Below, in pieces: positions 19,298 through 28,637 of a stretch of 64,000 bases of DNA (its first letter is position 1; every line of letters begins with the position of its first letter). The DNA is from Chitinispirillaceae bacterium (lineage in GTDB: Bacteria > Fibrobacterota > Chitinivibrionia > Chitinivibrionales > Chitinispirillaceae): NCBI GenBank assembly GCA_016929595.1, contig JAFGIN010000123.1:1-64000 (forward strand). Reading direction: 5' to 3'. The position numbers were made by a program, and so were the translations under genes. The notes beneath the pieces are model-generated. The model was not told the DNA's origin. It saw nothing but the letters and a program-made list of their open reading frames with translations, and made no database searches.

Positions 19298-21120
19298 TGA
19301 ATATTCTTAATGTCGAATTCAAAAGCTTTGTTGATGGTGACCTTGGTGTAAGGCTGGTACCAGATATTTCAATACAATCTGTATCTATTAATACAAAAGA
19401 TAGTAACGGGAAAATTGTTCCTTTAAAAAATATTGATACGGAAACTACGGAACTGATTATTTATATTGATGCTAAAAACATTCCGGAAAATTTAGATGTC
19501 GTTCTTAATATTCATAACGAGACCGCCGATAAAAAAGTAGCCTGCACCAGCAAAATTGTTAAAGAGAATGGAAAATTAGCAATTAAATCAGGTACATCAT
19601 TTCCTGTACTTCACTCATCAGAGCTACACCTGATTGGCAATGGTAAACTATCATTTTTTATTCAGTTGCAGGAACCATTTGGTAATGTCTTCCCTATTCC
19701 GGTGGATATAACATTTGATAACCCTTTAACATTCCAGGTTAACTGCAGGCTAAAGGATGGTACCTTTAAAAAACTTGGCGAAATAGATTGTTCCAAACCC
19801 GCTGATAAACCCCTAAAAGGTCTTAAAATCGGCAGTATTCTTCAGATAAAACCAGATAAAACAGGTAAATGTTTTGAAAATTCAACGATCCGCTTATCGT
19901 TGTTTGAATATGAAGAAGCATCAAGCGGTGAAGGGCAAGGTTCTGAGGGTCCTCAGGAGTATATTCAAACAAGTGAACCTGCTGTTTTAGAATGGAAGTC
20001 TGGCTGCCGGGAGCCGCAGCTCTGGTACGTTGGCTCTTCATGTTATGCCGTAAATCAAAGCGACAGTGAATCTGTTCTGAAACATGATACCCCGCATTTC
20101 AACTATGAAGCAGTTGATGAAGATGACAATCTTTTTGAGTTTGCACGATCTGTGACAATTAATGGAACTGATGATACACACTATACCCAGGTTTGTAATG
20201 ATACTCAATTCTGTATAGAAGTTCCACTTCCAGAAATCACCTCATTTATCGTTAAACATGAACGTGCGCAAAATGGCAGGATTGCAGTTACTGCAAGTGG
20301 AAAAATTAACAACATAGATCCCGATTTCAACCTTCCGCTTATTCTCGAACTATACAGAAAGAATGGAGCTGAGGTATCAAAATGTTCATCTACAGATCAA
20401 ACAGTTGTATTGGGAGGTACATTCAACTGTAATTTTACGATCGACGAAACTTCGGATCCTTTATTCGGAGTTGTATACTTACCGGAATGTATCAACCCTG
20501 GAAAAAAACCATTTTGTCATCTCATCAATTTTGATGAGAATACATTTGCCGGTTTTCTTAATTCAAAAATTATCGACGCAAAAAATCTCGCCCCGGCAAT
20601 CTGTTCAGAAGAAGTTATGGGGGGAATTTTAAAAATTCACACGATTAAAGACCTCTTTGATGATGTTCGTGTGAAAAAGGTTATTTATGCAAAAAGCGGT
20701 GCTGTTCCTACAAAGACAAGAATCAGGCTGCTTACATTTTTTGATGAGCCTGGAGGTTGGAAGGTATCGGGGAAAAATCTCTCTTCGCCATGGTATATTG
20801 ATCGATTTCAACGCGGCCTTGTCTTCCTGAATTACCTGACAGCAGAATCTGGTCAAAAAATTATTGACCACACCTTTGGTGCAGGAACCAATAGTGGGTG
20901 GGGAAAATTCATCCATGAAAAAAACCCATCGTTACTTCTGGATGAAAAAGGTCAAAAGGTTGCTAATCCATCAGAGAATGAATTTAAAAGTAAATGGTTT
21001 TTAATTTACAAAGAAGTATTTGAGCTTTTTATTTCTGAAATATACAAAAAAGCCTGGCAAATGACAGAAACAGATTTCGAAAAACAACTTTCAATGCTTG
21101 ATTCTGTCACAAAATCCTGA
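19297..21120 (+). CDS. 607-aa partner protein of unknown function
   Basis: I do not recognise this protein. It overlaps the stop of the 1659-aa gene by one base (TAATG), so the two are translationally coupled. There is no signal peptide or membrane segment. The first ~440 residues are beta-rich, with Ig-like alternation and several Cys, similar in texture to the C-terminal part of the upstream protein. The last ~150 residues are more helical, with conserved-looking aromatic and charged residues (PWYIDRFQRGLVFLNYL; GTNSGWGKF; FELFISEIYKKAWQ), and could be a separate catalytic or binding domain. Its place at the end of the cassette suggests it works with the giant peptidase-like protein. Confidence 0.6.
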   Translation: MNILNVEFKSFVDGDLGVRLVPDISIQSVSINTKDSNGKIVPLKNIDTETTELIIYIDAKNIPENLDVVLNIHNETADKKVACTSKIVKENGKLAIKSGTSFPVLHSSELHLIGNGKLSFFIQLQEPFGNVFPIPVDITFDNPLTFQVNCRLKDGTFKKLGEIDCSKPADKPLKGLKIGSILQIKPDKTGKCFENSTIRLSLFEYEEASSGEGQGSEGPQEYIQTSEPAVLEWKSGCREPQLWYVGSSCYAVNQSDSESVLKHDTPHFNYEAVDEDDNLFEFARSVTINGTDDTHYTQVCNDTQFCIEVPLPEITSFIVKHERAQNGRIAVTASGKINNIDPDFNLPLILELYRKNGAEVSKCSSTDQTVVLGGTFNCNFTIDETSDPLFGVVYLPECINPGKKPFCHLINFDENTFAGFLNSKIIDAKNLAPAICSEEVMGGILKIHTIKDLFDDVRVKKVIYAKSGAVPTKTRIRLLTFFDEPGGWKVSGKNLSSPWYIDRFQRGLVFLNYLTAESGQKIIDHTFGAGTNSGWGKFIHEKNPSLLLDEKGQKVANPSENEFKSKWFLIYKEVFELFISEIYKKAWQMTETDFEKQLSMLDSVTKS

Positions 21121-21235
21121 TACTTATCCGCTGGTTCACAGGAGAAGGTTAGGCGGAGTACGTGAATATACTGTAAATTCATACAACGTTACTCGTTTTT
21201 ACAACTGACAATGTTTTCCTTATACAATGTATAGA

Positions 21236-21345
21236 TTTTCATTCGGTGTCGGGGCCAGAATCGTTATCGGCATCGAAAAGCACAGTAATTGAGGATCGAT
21301 ACCGATACCGATACCGATACCGATACCGACAGCGACCCCGATAAT
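21236..21345. repeat. Dispersed repeat copy C with five GATACC hexamers
   Basis: Contains GGCATCGAAAAGCACAGTAA then TTGAGGATCGAT, which matches the reverse complement of 2632-2756, followed by five perfect GATACC hexamers (21298-21327) and ACAGCGACCCCGATAATTA, which matches 11757-11832. Like copy A, it sits between convergent genes. Confidence 0.65.
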
Positions 21346-21370
21346 TACTTATCATAAAAGTGCCGATAAG

Positions 21371-21410
21371 ACCATTCACCATTCACCATTCACCATTCAC
21401 CATTCACCAT
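21371..21410. repeat. Heptamer tandem repeat (ACCATTC)5.7
   Basis: Five perfect ACCATTC units plus ACCAT. On the minus strand the array supplies the last codon and the TGA stop of the barrel-protein gene that ends at 21404, and it continues into the intergenic gap. The unit length is not a multiple of three. Confidence 0.9.
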
Positions 21411-24400
21411 CCTGGTGCCAGAAGAACACCCCATTCGAACCCCTCTCCAGGCCTTTGAAACGGGTAAGCTGAATAAAACTGAAAAACAAGCACGCTCAGA
21501 ATACTGAACCTGATCGCTGCACCTGCACTGAACACCGGGATACGTTGATCAGACCTCCTCTCAAGCCTCCAGACAATCGGTTCTGAGGCAGTCCAGGCTA
21601 CTCCCCCATCAAAAAATCCAATTATATCAAGCGGCAGGTAAGGAAAGTTGAGTATGCCAAACTGGTCATTTCCAAGCAGAGGGACCCTCACTTCTGCATT
21701 TGCAACCGCAACCCTTGTCCCCAGTAGTCTTTGAAATTCCGGGCAGGAGCCATCTTCTGATGAACAACCTGAGAACTCAGTACTACCGATTCCGTACCCC
21801 CTCACCCAGTCTTCATACCCCAGATATGCCTGTGGAAGTCTATTTTCATCTGACTGTCCAAAGTATCTCCCCCAACTAAAAAACCGTAATCCGAGGGTAA
21901 CTGGTCTAAGAAACTTGTAGTAACGAAAATCAGCAGTAATATCAGTGAAAAACAGTGACCCGATCGATGGTTGTATCTCAAACCTGTAACGGTATCCTTT
22001 AATCGGACCGGTAAAACCATTATAAGAGTAATCCACTACAAGCGCACCGCTAAACTGCATCTGATTCAATGCGGACGGCGGTTCGATAGTAATCTGCTCA
22101 AAATTATTGAGTGTATCATTAATAGACTTTACTATAAACGCATCTTCAGAATATCCTAACCGAAGATATCCTCCGCGAAGTTCTATTCGCCGGTTAATAG
22201 ACAATGGATAGCTTGCAAAACCATGTATCTGATCTTCATACACTCTTTCACCAATAATTGTTGTATTCCTGACCGGAGTGATCGTACCGTTTACATTAAT
22301 AGAATCGGATTGATCGAGAACACGCGATGTCACGTATGGAGAATGGTTTATCATAAATCCCCAGTTTAATCGGCGTTTCTGATTCAGATAGGCCAGGGAG
22401 CCGCCTAAATTCTGCCATCCTCCAGTACTTTGCAGACCGATACCAAGGATATGATTTGCAAGCAAATCACTAAACAGCAGGCTCGCCTGTCCACCAGCAG
22501 AAACCCCAAACGGACTTGCTGTAATTCCTCCGAATATCTGCCCGACATACCATAATCGTAGCTTAGGCTTATACTGATGTACTCCCTGATATATCTCCGG
22601 ACAGAAGCCGGTATCAGACGTTAGAAGATAATTGTCCACAAAGTCGCCGGTTTTACCTTTAGGCGGAAGTGATACATTTGCAAGGTACGTTTTATAATCG
22701 CAGGAAAATGTGTCTCCCCTTGTCTGAGTAGAATCAAGTACCTGTATGAGATAATTCATTTTGTCAAACACATTAAAAACAATTTTTCCCTTTTTTGATG
22801 AAACACTCATGGCGGGAGAAAGTTCTGTCAATCCACAAACTCCTGTAGTCACATCGGTAACTTTGTAAAAGTTCGAATCTTTAAAAGAATATCGGTAAAT
22901 ATTTTTTATTCCATCAGGATCGGAGATGAAATAGAGATCATCTCCATCCGGTGAAAAATGTGGATTAATGTGATTTGCCCATTGCGCAACAGAAAGATAT
23001 GATACCGTGCTGTTTTCAATATTCATCAGGCCGATACTCATTGTCCCAACAGGGATCGTGTCGTTTACTTCTTTTAACGGGTAGTCAGTTGCAAATGCGA
23101 TTATCTTTCCGTCCGGTGACCAGTCAGGATGAATTTCAGCATACTGATTATCAGTTATTCTTTTTGTGCTTTTGTCTGCAAGATCATAAAGATAAAGATT
23201 ACACACAGCACCCTCAGTAGCCGACACCGCGAGTTTCCTGCCATCTGGTGACCAGGCGATGTGATGAATTTCATCTGCTCCGTTTAAATGAAACAATCTC
23301 TTTTCAACACTGGTAGTTACCTCTTCAATTACAATTGCATTTTTTCCATTCGAAAAAACTACAAATGCAAAATGTTTACTGTCAGGTGACCAGTTACCTG
23401 AAAAATTGATAAACCTGAGTGATTCATAACGGTCGCCACTTTCATTGCTGACAAGTTTTTTAATGATCTTTCCGTTTGATGCATCAGCGATGTACAAATC
23501 GATTGTAAATAGATCCCGTGCAGATAAAAAAGTTATAAATTTTCCATCAGGACTTATCGAAGGGGAAAGATTTATATCCTTGCTGCTTTGAAGAGTCCTG
23601 CCTGTTAATGCTGAATGATTACGGTTTGAAGGCACATTGTTATAAGATGCAATCGTCTCTTTACGCCATGCTTCTGATACAGAATCGGCACTCATCCCAA
23701 GCGTATATATGAAACCGGCTTCCCACCCTTTTTTTATTACAGATGAGAAAAGTGTTCCAAGAGTTTTATCACCCCACGTCGCAGCAATATATGCACAGAT
23801 TGCATGACCATATCTGTATGGAAAGTAATGCATATCTTTTTCAATTTCTGAAAATGTCGGTATATCATTTCTGACTACCGCATCACGCATCCACATGGAT
23901 GTCAATGGAGAAAGTGTACCAGATGAAAGATATTCCGCCATTCCTTCAATGAACCATAGTGGTACTCTGAAATTGTTAAAATAGTTTCTTACGCTCTGTA
24001 TTACTGCAAACTGAAACGCGTGTACCAGTTCATGACCGATTACATGATCGTTCTCACTGGCTACACCGGTAAGCGGAATCACAATACGGTTCATTGTCCC
24101 TTCAGTGACTCCTCCGGTTGCCTGTGATATCAAACCGGGGATCACACTTGTCTGTTGGAAATCTGCCTGGCTGGCGTAGAATATTACCGGCTGACTTTCA
24201 GGGTGATTTATACCGAACATTGTCGAATATCGTGTATACCATTTTTCAAGCATACACGCCGATAGATGCACTGCAGTCGATTCAGACGGATAGAAAAAAA
24301 TTGTGAAATGAGGAGTTTTTAACTGCTTAAATTCAAATTTCTGATACTGAACTTTATTCCTTCCGAAAGCCTGAGCGAACGATGAGTTGACATTGATGAG

Positions 24401-24457
24401 CTGAATCAAAATTATGACAGTTAACAATCTAATAACATTCAATAATAATGATTTCAT
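21404..24457 (-). CDS. Zinc-peptidase-like / WD40-like propeller / outer-membrane barrel protein
   Basis: 1017-residue exported protein. A signal peptide (about 1-29, SSFA-QA) is followed by a metallopeptidase-like domain (about 40-280) with H142-E-L-V-H146 and a downstream EGMAEY (E171/E175), the gluzincin pattern of the peptidase MA-like group. Residues about 290-560 contain PD40/TolB-type blades (SPDGKFITFLSARD; SPDGRKLAVSA; SPDGKIIAFATD; SPDGDDLYFIS). From about 620 the pattern is amphipathic beta strands ending in an aromatic-rich barrel (GVLLAPGW at the C terminus), similar to BamA-type surface-antigen domains. It is last in the TolC-adaptor-RND operon, 6 bases after the RND gene. The co-location suggests an envelope role, but the specific function is unknown. 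Confidence 0.8.
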   Translation of the reverse strand: MKSLLLNVIRLLTVIILIQLINVNSSFAQAFGRNKVQYQKFEFKQLKTPHFTIFFYPSESTAVHLSACMLEKWYTRYSTMFGINHPESQPVIFYASQADFQQTSVIPGLISQATGGVTEGTMNRIVIPLTGVASENDHVIGHELVHAFQFAVIQSVRNYFNNFRVPLWFIEGMAEYLSSGTLSPLTSMWMRDAVVRNDIPTFSEIEKDMHYFPYRYGHAICAYIAATWGDKTLGTLFSSVIKKGWEAGFIYTLGMSADSVSEAWRKETIASYNNVPSNRNHSALTGRTLQSSKDINLSPSISPDGKFITFLSARDLFTIDLYIADASNGKIIKKLVSNESGDRYESLRFINFSGNWSPDSKHFAFVVFSNGKNAIVIEEVTTSVEKRLFHLNGADEIHHIAWSPDGRKLAVSATEGAVCNLYLYDLADKSTKRITDNQYAEIHPDWSPDGKIIAFATDYPLKEVNDTIPVGTMSIGLMNIENSTVSYLSVAQWANHINPHFSPDGDDLYFISDPDGIKNIYRYSFKDSNFYKVTDVTTGVCGLTELSPAMSVSSKKGKIVFNVFDKMNYLIQVLDSTQTRGDTFSCDYKTYLANVSLPPKGKTGDFVDNYLLTSDTGFCPEIYQGVHQYKPKLRLWYVGQIFGGITASPFGVSAGGQASLLFSDLLANHILGIGLQSTGGWQNLGGSLAYLNQKRRLNWGFMINHSPYVTSRVLDQSDSINVNGTITPVRNTTIIGERVYEDQIHGFASYPLSINRRIELRGGYLRLGYSEDAFIVKSINDTLNNFEQITIEPPSALNQMQFSGALVVDYSYNGFTGPIKGYRYRFEIQPSIGSLFFTDITADFRYYKFLRPVTLGLRFFSWGRYFGQSDENRLPQAYLGYEDWVRGYGIGSTEFSGCSSEDGSCPEFQRLLGTRVAVANAEVRVPLLGNDQFGILNFPYLPLDIIGFFDGGVAWTASEPIVWRLERRSDQRIPVFSAGAAIRFSILSVLVFQFYSAYPFQRPGEGFEWGVLLAPGW

Positions 24458-24463
24458 AACATT

Positions 24464-27400
24464 CTATCTTTCATGTCGAACACATTTAAAATACAACGAC
24501 AACATGCATGGTACCATAACCAACGTCATTATTGTAGCAAATGTTAACCCATAAATCATTGCCCATGCAAACGCGGTCCAGAATTCTGTCATCTCTGATC
24601 CTGTCTGAATACCAAACGATGATGGATGAATATCGATACTGATTCCCAGTGCCATTGGAAGAAGTCCCAACACTGTTGTAGTGGCAGTTAAAAGTACCGG
24701 CCGTAACCTGGTCTTTCCGGCAGTGACTATCGCATCACAGGCACTCAAGCCCCCAGCAACCATTTTATTGGTGTAATCGACAAGAACGATACAGTTATTG
24801 ACTGCTACACCAGCAAGAGAAATACAGCCTATCCCTGACATTATCACAACAAACACCTGTCTGGAAAGGAAATAGCCCCAGAAAACACCGCCAAGAGATA
24901 AAAACACCGAAATCAAAATGATTAATGGCTGAATAACCGAATTAAATTGCGCTACTAAAACTATAGCTATCAGAAATATAGCTATCAGAAATGCCTGTAG
25001 CAGAAACCCGGTCGCTTCTTCACGCATTTCCGCTCCCTGACCCGATTCAATTCTGTAACCATACGGCACATTCAACCCATATACTAACGTGTCAATCTGC
25101 TTCTGTATGGTACGTTTATTCTGAATATCTGGCAAAAAGTCCGCCCACACACCGACAGAACGCTGAAAATCTCTTCTTTTGATCGTACCCACCGATGAAC
25201 CCGATGAAATGCATGATACTGATGTCAATGGAATCCTGACCTTATCGTTATCGACAATATGTAATCTCTCAACATCTGAAACTGAATTCCGGAACGGTGA
25301 AGTATAACGGACAATTATGTCGTACTCGTCTTCACCAGTACGAAATTCCCCGATTATCGAACCGTTTATCGCGCTTCTAACAGTCGATGCAATCTGCCCA
25401 ACGCCGAGATTGTAAAATGAAGCTCGTTTTCTGTCAATATCGATATTCAATTCCGGTTTAGCTGCTTCGTAGTCTGTATCGATCGATCGTAATTCAGGAT
25501 AATTGCGCAGTATCGTGAGAATAGAATCAGCAAATACTCCCAGTATCGCATAATCATCACCGACAACTTCAAACGATACATCGTTCCCTGATGGAGGACC
25601 ATTTTCCTGCTTAAGGATTTCAATTGATGCATCATTGAAATCCCTGAGATGTGATTTTAACGTCTGTTCAGTCGTTACACCTTTTATTTCCCGCTCCTTG
25701 AAAGGTTTCAGCGACATGCGAACAAACCCCTCATTGTACTCTTCACCAATACCGGCAAAAACATCATCACTTCCCGACCTGCCCGATGTCGCCTGAATAT
25801 TTTTTAGCGATGCAGGAATTTTTTTAACCAGTTGTTCGACTTTTCTCACAATGGTATCGGTCTTTTCAAGCGGTGTTCCCTGTGGCATTTTAATAGTTAC
25901 AATCAGTTCTGATGGATCCTGTGATGGAAAAAATATCATCTCTTTGCCAAACATCCCATATAGCACAAAACCGAGTATCACTATTCCTGAAGCTACAGCC
26001 AATACCTTTATATTGTGATTTAATGATATTTTCAACCATCGTTCATATTTTATAACCAACCAGTTGTAAAATCTTCCACCCTCGTTCATTTTTGATGAGT
26101 TCTTTTTGTCTGATACTTTTAAAAATCTTGAACAGTAAACTGGATTAATTGTTAATGCAACAAGCAGTGAAGCCAGTAGTACAACAATTACCGTTATTGG
26201 TATATAAGCCATGAAATCGCCCATGACATCGGGCATAAAGATTATCGGGGAAAAAGCCAGACATGTTGTAATAGTAGAAGTGATTATCGGCCAGGCAACC
26301 TCTGATGAGCCTTCAACTGCAGCATCAATCTGCGATTTTCCCATCGAGGCATGTCTGAAAATGTTTTCAACAATGACAATCCCATTATCAACCAGCATTC
26401 CCAGAGCGAGAATAAGGCTGAACAGGACAACCATATTCAGTGTTACATTCATGAACTGAAGTATTGTGAAAGAGAGAAGCATGGAAAAAGGTATCGCAAG
26501 AGAAACAAACAATGAGTTCACAAACCCCAGAAAGATGACTGTCACCAGCATAACGAGCAGAAATCCTGAAAACATATTATTCTCAAGATCTGCAACAATT
26601 ATTCGTATGTCATCTGAACCATCATAAACATAATTGATCTGCGTGCCTTGTGGAAAATTACCTTTCGTACTATCGACAAAAGCTTTTACCCGATCAACTA
26701 TATCGATGATATTTTCCCCGCTTCTTTTAGTCAACGATAGTGTTATCGCGGGTTTTTCATTATACCGAGAATATGTTTCAGGTTCTGCAAAAGCAAACGA
26801 TACGCTTCCCAGTTTATTAAGAGGAACGCTTACACCATCAGAGGAAACCATAATATTTTCAAACTGATCTGCATTTCTGATCTCTGAGTTGACATTAATT
26901 GAGTATGTCCGAACCGGATTTTTCAGAACGCCCCCGGGTATCGCAGTATTTGCACCCTGTATCGCTCCGGTAACATCATCGATAGAGAAGTTATAATGCG
27001 CCATCAGTACCGGATCGAGTTCAATTATAACCTGTTTTTCGAGATTCCCGGCAATTTCTACATCGAGGATACCGGGTATTTTTTTGAGGTCATCTTCCAG
27101 ATCCTCTGCAGCCTTGTCAATTACTCCCAGCCCGCTCTGGTGCGACATGGATATAATCAGGATGGGAAAGCTTGATGAACTGAGCTCCTGCACTGATGGC
27201 TCTTCTGCGTCAGTTGGTAATTCTGATCGCGCACGATCTACTCTCTGCTGAACTCTACGCAGCGCGGTTTCAACGGTAATTTCAGATGCAAACTTGGTAA
27301 AAATAAAGGAAAGTCCCTGCTGTGATGATGATGTAATCTCAAGCAACCCATCTATCCCGTTGATCTCATCCTCAATGACTCGTGTGACAAGGTTTTCCAT

Positions 27401-27568
27401 ATCACGCGCAGAAACACCTGCATAAACCGTTGTAATAAAGATGTATGGTTGTTTAATCTCAGGAGCAGACTCTCTGGGCAAACGCAGATACGAAATAATA
27501 CCTGAAAGTATTATCAAGAAAGAAAAAGTAAATATGACTGATGCTTTATTGACAAGAAAGCGAATCAT
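24464..27568 (-). CDS. RND efflux transporter permease (AcrB/HAE family)
   Basis: Inner-membrane proton-driven efflux pump subunit of 1034 residues, the usual length. TM1 begins MIRFLVNKASVIFTFSFL. A large periplasmic loop with PRESAPEIKQPYIFITTVY follows. TM4 carries LGMLVDNGIVIVENI, where the usual double Asp is DN. TM10 carries AGVAVNNCIVLVDY. Two porter/docking loops separate two six-helix halves. Its start overlaps the adaptor gene by 23 bases, so the two are translationally coupled. The substrate (drugs, lipids or other envelope molecules) cannot be deduced. The family assignment is firm. Confidence 0.93.
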   Translation of the reverse strand: MIRFLVNKASVIFTFSFLIILSGIISYLRLPRESAPEIKQPYIFITTVYAGVSARDMENLVTRVIEDEINGIDGLLEITSSSQQGLSFIFTKFASEITVETALRRVQQRVDRARSELPTDAEEPSVQELSSSSFPILIISMSHQSGLGVIDKAAEDLEDDLKKIPGILDVEIAGNLEKQVIIELDPVLMAHYNFSIDDVTGAIQGANTAIPGGVLKNPVRTYSINVNSEIRNADQFENIMVSSDGVSVPLNKLGSVSFAFAEPETYSRYNEKPAITLSLTKRSGENIIDIVDRVKAFVDSTKGNFPQGTQINYVYDGSDDIRIIVADLENNMFSGFLLVMLVTVIFLGFVNSLFVSLAIPFSMLLSFTILQFMNVTLNMVVLFSLILALGMLVDNGIVIVENIFRHASMGKSQIDAAVEGSSEVAWPIITSTITTCLAFSPIIFMPDVMGDFMAYIPITVIVVLLASLLVALTINPVYCSRFLKVSDKKNSSKMNEGGRFYNWLVIKYERWLKISLNHNIKVLAVASGIVILGFVLYGMFGKEMIFFPSQDPSELIVTIKMPQGTPLEKTDTIVRKVEQLVKKIPASLKNIQATSGRSGSDDVFAGIGEEYNEGFVRMSLKPFKEREIKGVTTEQTLKSHLRDFNDASIEILKQENGPPSGNDVSFEVVGDDYAILGVFADSILTILRNYPELRSIDTDYEAAKPELNIDIDRKRASFYNLGVGQIASTVRSAINGSIIGEFRTGEDEYDIIVRYTSPFRNSVSDVERLHIVDNDKVRIPLTSVSCISSGSSVGTIKRRDFQRSVGVWADFLPDIQNKRTIQKQIDTLVYGLNVPYGYRIESGQGAEMREEATGFLLQAFLIAIFLIAIVLVAQFNSVIQPLIILISVFLSLGGVFWGYFLSRQVFVVIMSGIGCISLAGVAVNNCIVLVDYTNKMVAGGLSACDAIVTAGKTRLRPVLLTATTTVLGLLPMALGISIDIHPSSFGIQTGSEMTEFWTAFAWAMIYGLTFATIMTLVMVPCMLSLYFKCVRHER

Positions 27569-28637
27569 TAACCGTCACCGCGTTGTCTATTTTTACCTGC
27601 GATCCTTCACGTACCATCTGAAACCCTTCGCTTATGACCCGTTCTCCAAAAGTAAGGCCGTCTGTAATCATTGTACTGGTTAGCGATTGAGGCCCCGTCT
27701 CAATAAATCGACGACGAGCGATACTGCTTGAATCCACAACCATCACTGTTCGTTCGATTCCCTCTGAAATTATTATATCTGAAGGTAATACGACTGCACA
27801 TTCATAGGCTGCCAGAACCAGTGCCACTCTTCCAGAAATGCCCGGCTTCAATAGATAATCCCTGTTTTCAAATTGTAATTCAGCTGAAAAAACCCGATCC
27901 ATCTCTCCTGCTGCCCTTGCAAGACTTTTCACACTGCCACGCCATTGACGATCTGGTAACATTGGGATCGTGAGAATCGCATCACTGCCAATTTTCACAT
28001 TATAAATATCATTTTCAGTCACCCCGACCTCTATTTTGACACTGTCCAGCCGTGCTACCGAAAACGTTGTAGTGCCGGGTTGAATCTCCTGAAAAAGTTC
28101 AACATATTTTTTTGTAACCATTCCACTAACTGGCGTGATGGCAAAACATCCCCTGTAATTCTTTTGAGCATCAACATAGGCATCATACGCATTGAGATAC
28201 GCCAGGTGCTGCTGATCAATTGCCAGTTGAGAAGCATTTCCCATAGCAAAATGCCGTCTTGTCTGCTCAAGAGTAGAATATGTCAATGTTTTCTGAGCTT
28301 TTGCAGAAAGGAGCAATGACTGTGCTTTTGCGCTGTCAATTTTAGCGAGGGATGCTCCTTTTCTTACATACTGCCCCTGTTCAACACTGATGTCCTCCAC
28401 TCTTCCACCGCTGTAACATACCAGATTTGCTGTTTCTACAGCTTCAATCATTCCAAAGTAAATGCCGTTTTCCAGAAATTTCCTGGGCGCGACTTCCATT
28501 ACCTTTACTGTAACGGTTTCATCATCACTCTGCCCATCTAAGCCTGTTTTTTTTGAGCACAGTAAACACACCAGCAATACAAATGGAAGAATGTATTTTA
28601 TCACAACACTAATTCCTGTCGTATTTTCAACCTTCAC
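27546..28637 (-). CDS. RND efflux periplasmic adaptor (membrane fusion protein)
   Basis: 363-residue membrane fusion protein linking the RND pump to its TolC-like channel. The N terminus is a lipoprotein-type signal (FVLLVCLLC-SKK), so it is likely lipid-anchored. Typical parts are seen in order: a lipoyl half (VEDISVEQGQYVRKGASLAKI), an alpha-hairpin rich in Gln and Ala (about 105-160), the second lipoyl half (FAITPVSGMVTKKYVE), a beta-barrel and a membrane-proximal domain. It overlaps the TolC-family gene by 4 bases and the pump gene by 23 bases. The function is inferred from family and gene order. Confidence 0.92.
   Translation of the reverse strand: MKVENTTGISVVIKYILPFVLLVCLLCSKKTGLDGQSDDETVTVKVMEVAPRKFLENGIYFGMIEAVETANLVCYSGGRVEDISVEQGQYVRKGASLAKIDSAKAQSLLLSAKAQKTLTYSTLEQTRRHFAMGNASQLAIDQQHLAYLNAYDAYVDAQKNYRGCFAITPVSGMVTKKYVELFQEIQPGTTTFSVARLDSVKIEVGVTENDIYNVKIGSDAILTIPMLPDRQWRGSVKSLARAAGEMDRVFSAELQFENRDYLLKPGISGRVALVLAAYECAVVLPSDIIISEGIERTVMVVDSSSIARRRFIETGPQSLTSTMITDGLTFGERVISEGFQMVREGSQVKIDNAVTVNDSLSCQ

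Noticed and set aside
21298-21410. CRISPR array
   Set aside because: Units are 6 and 7 bases long in direct contact, with no spacers and no cas genes in the window.
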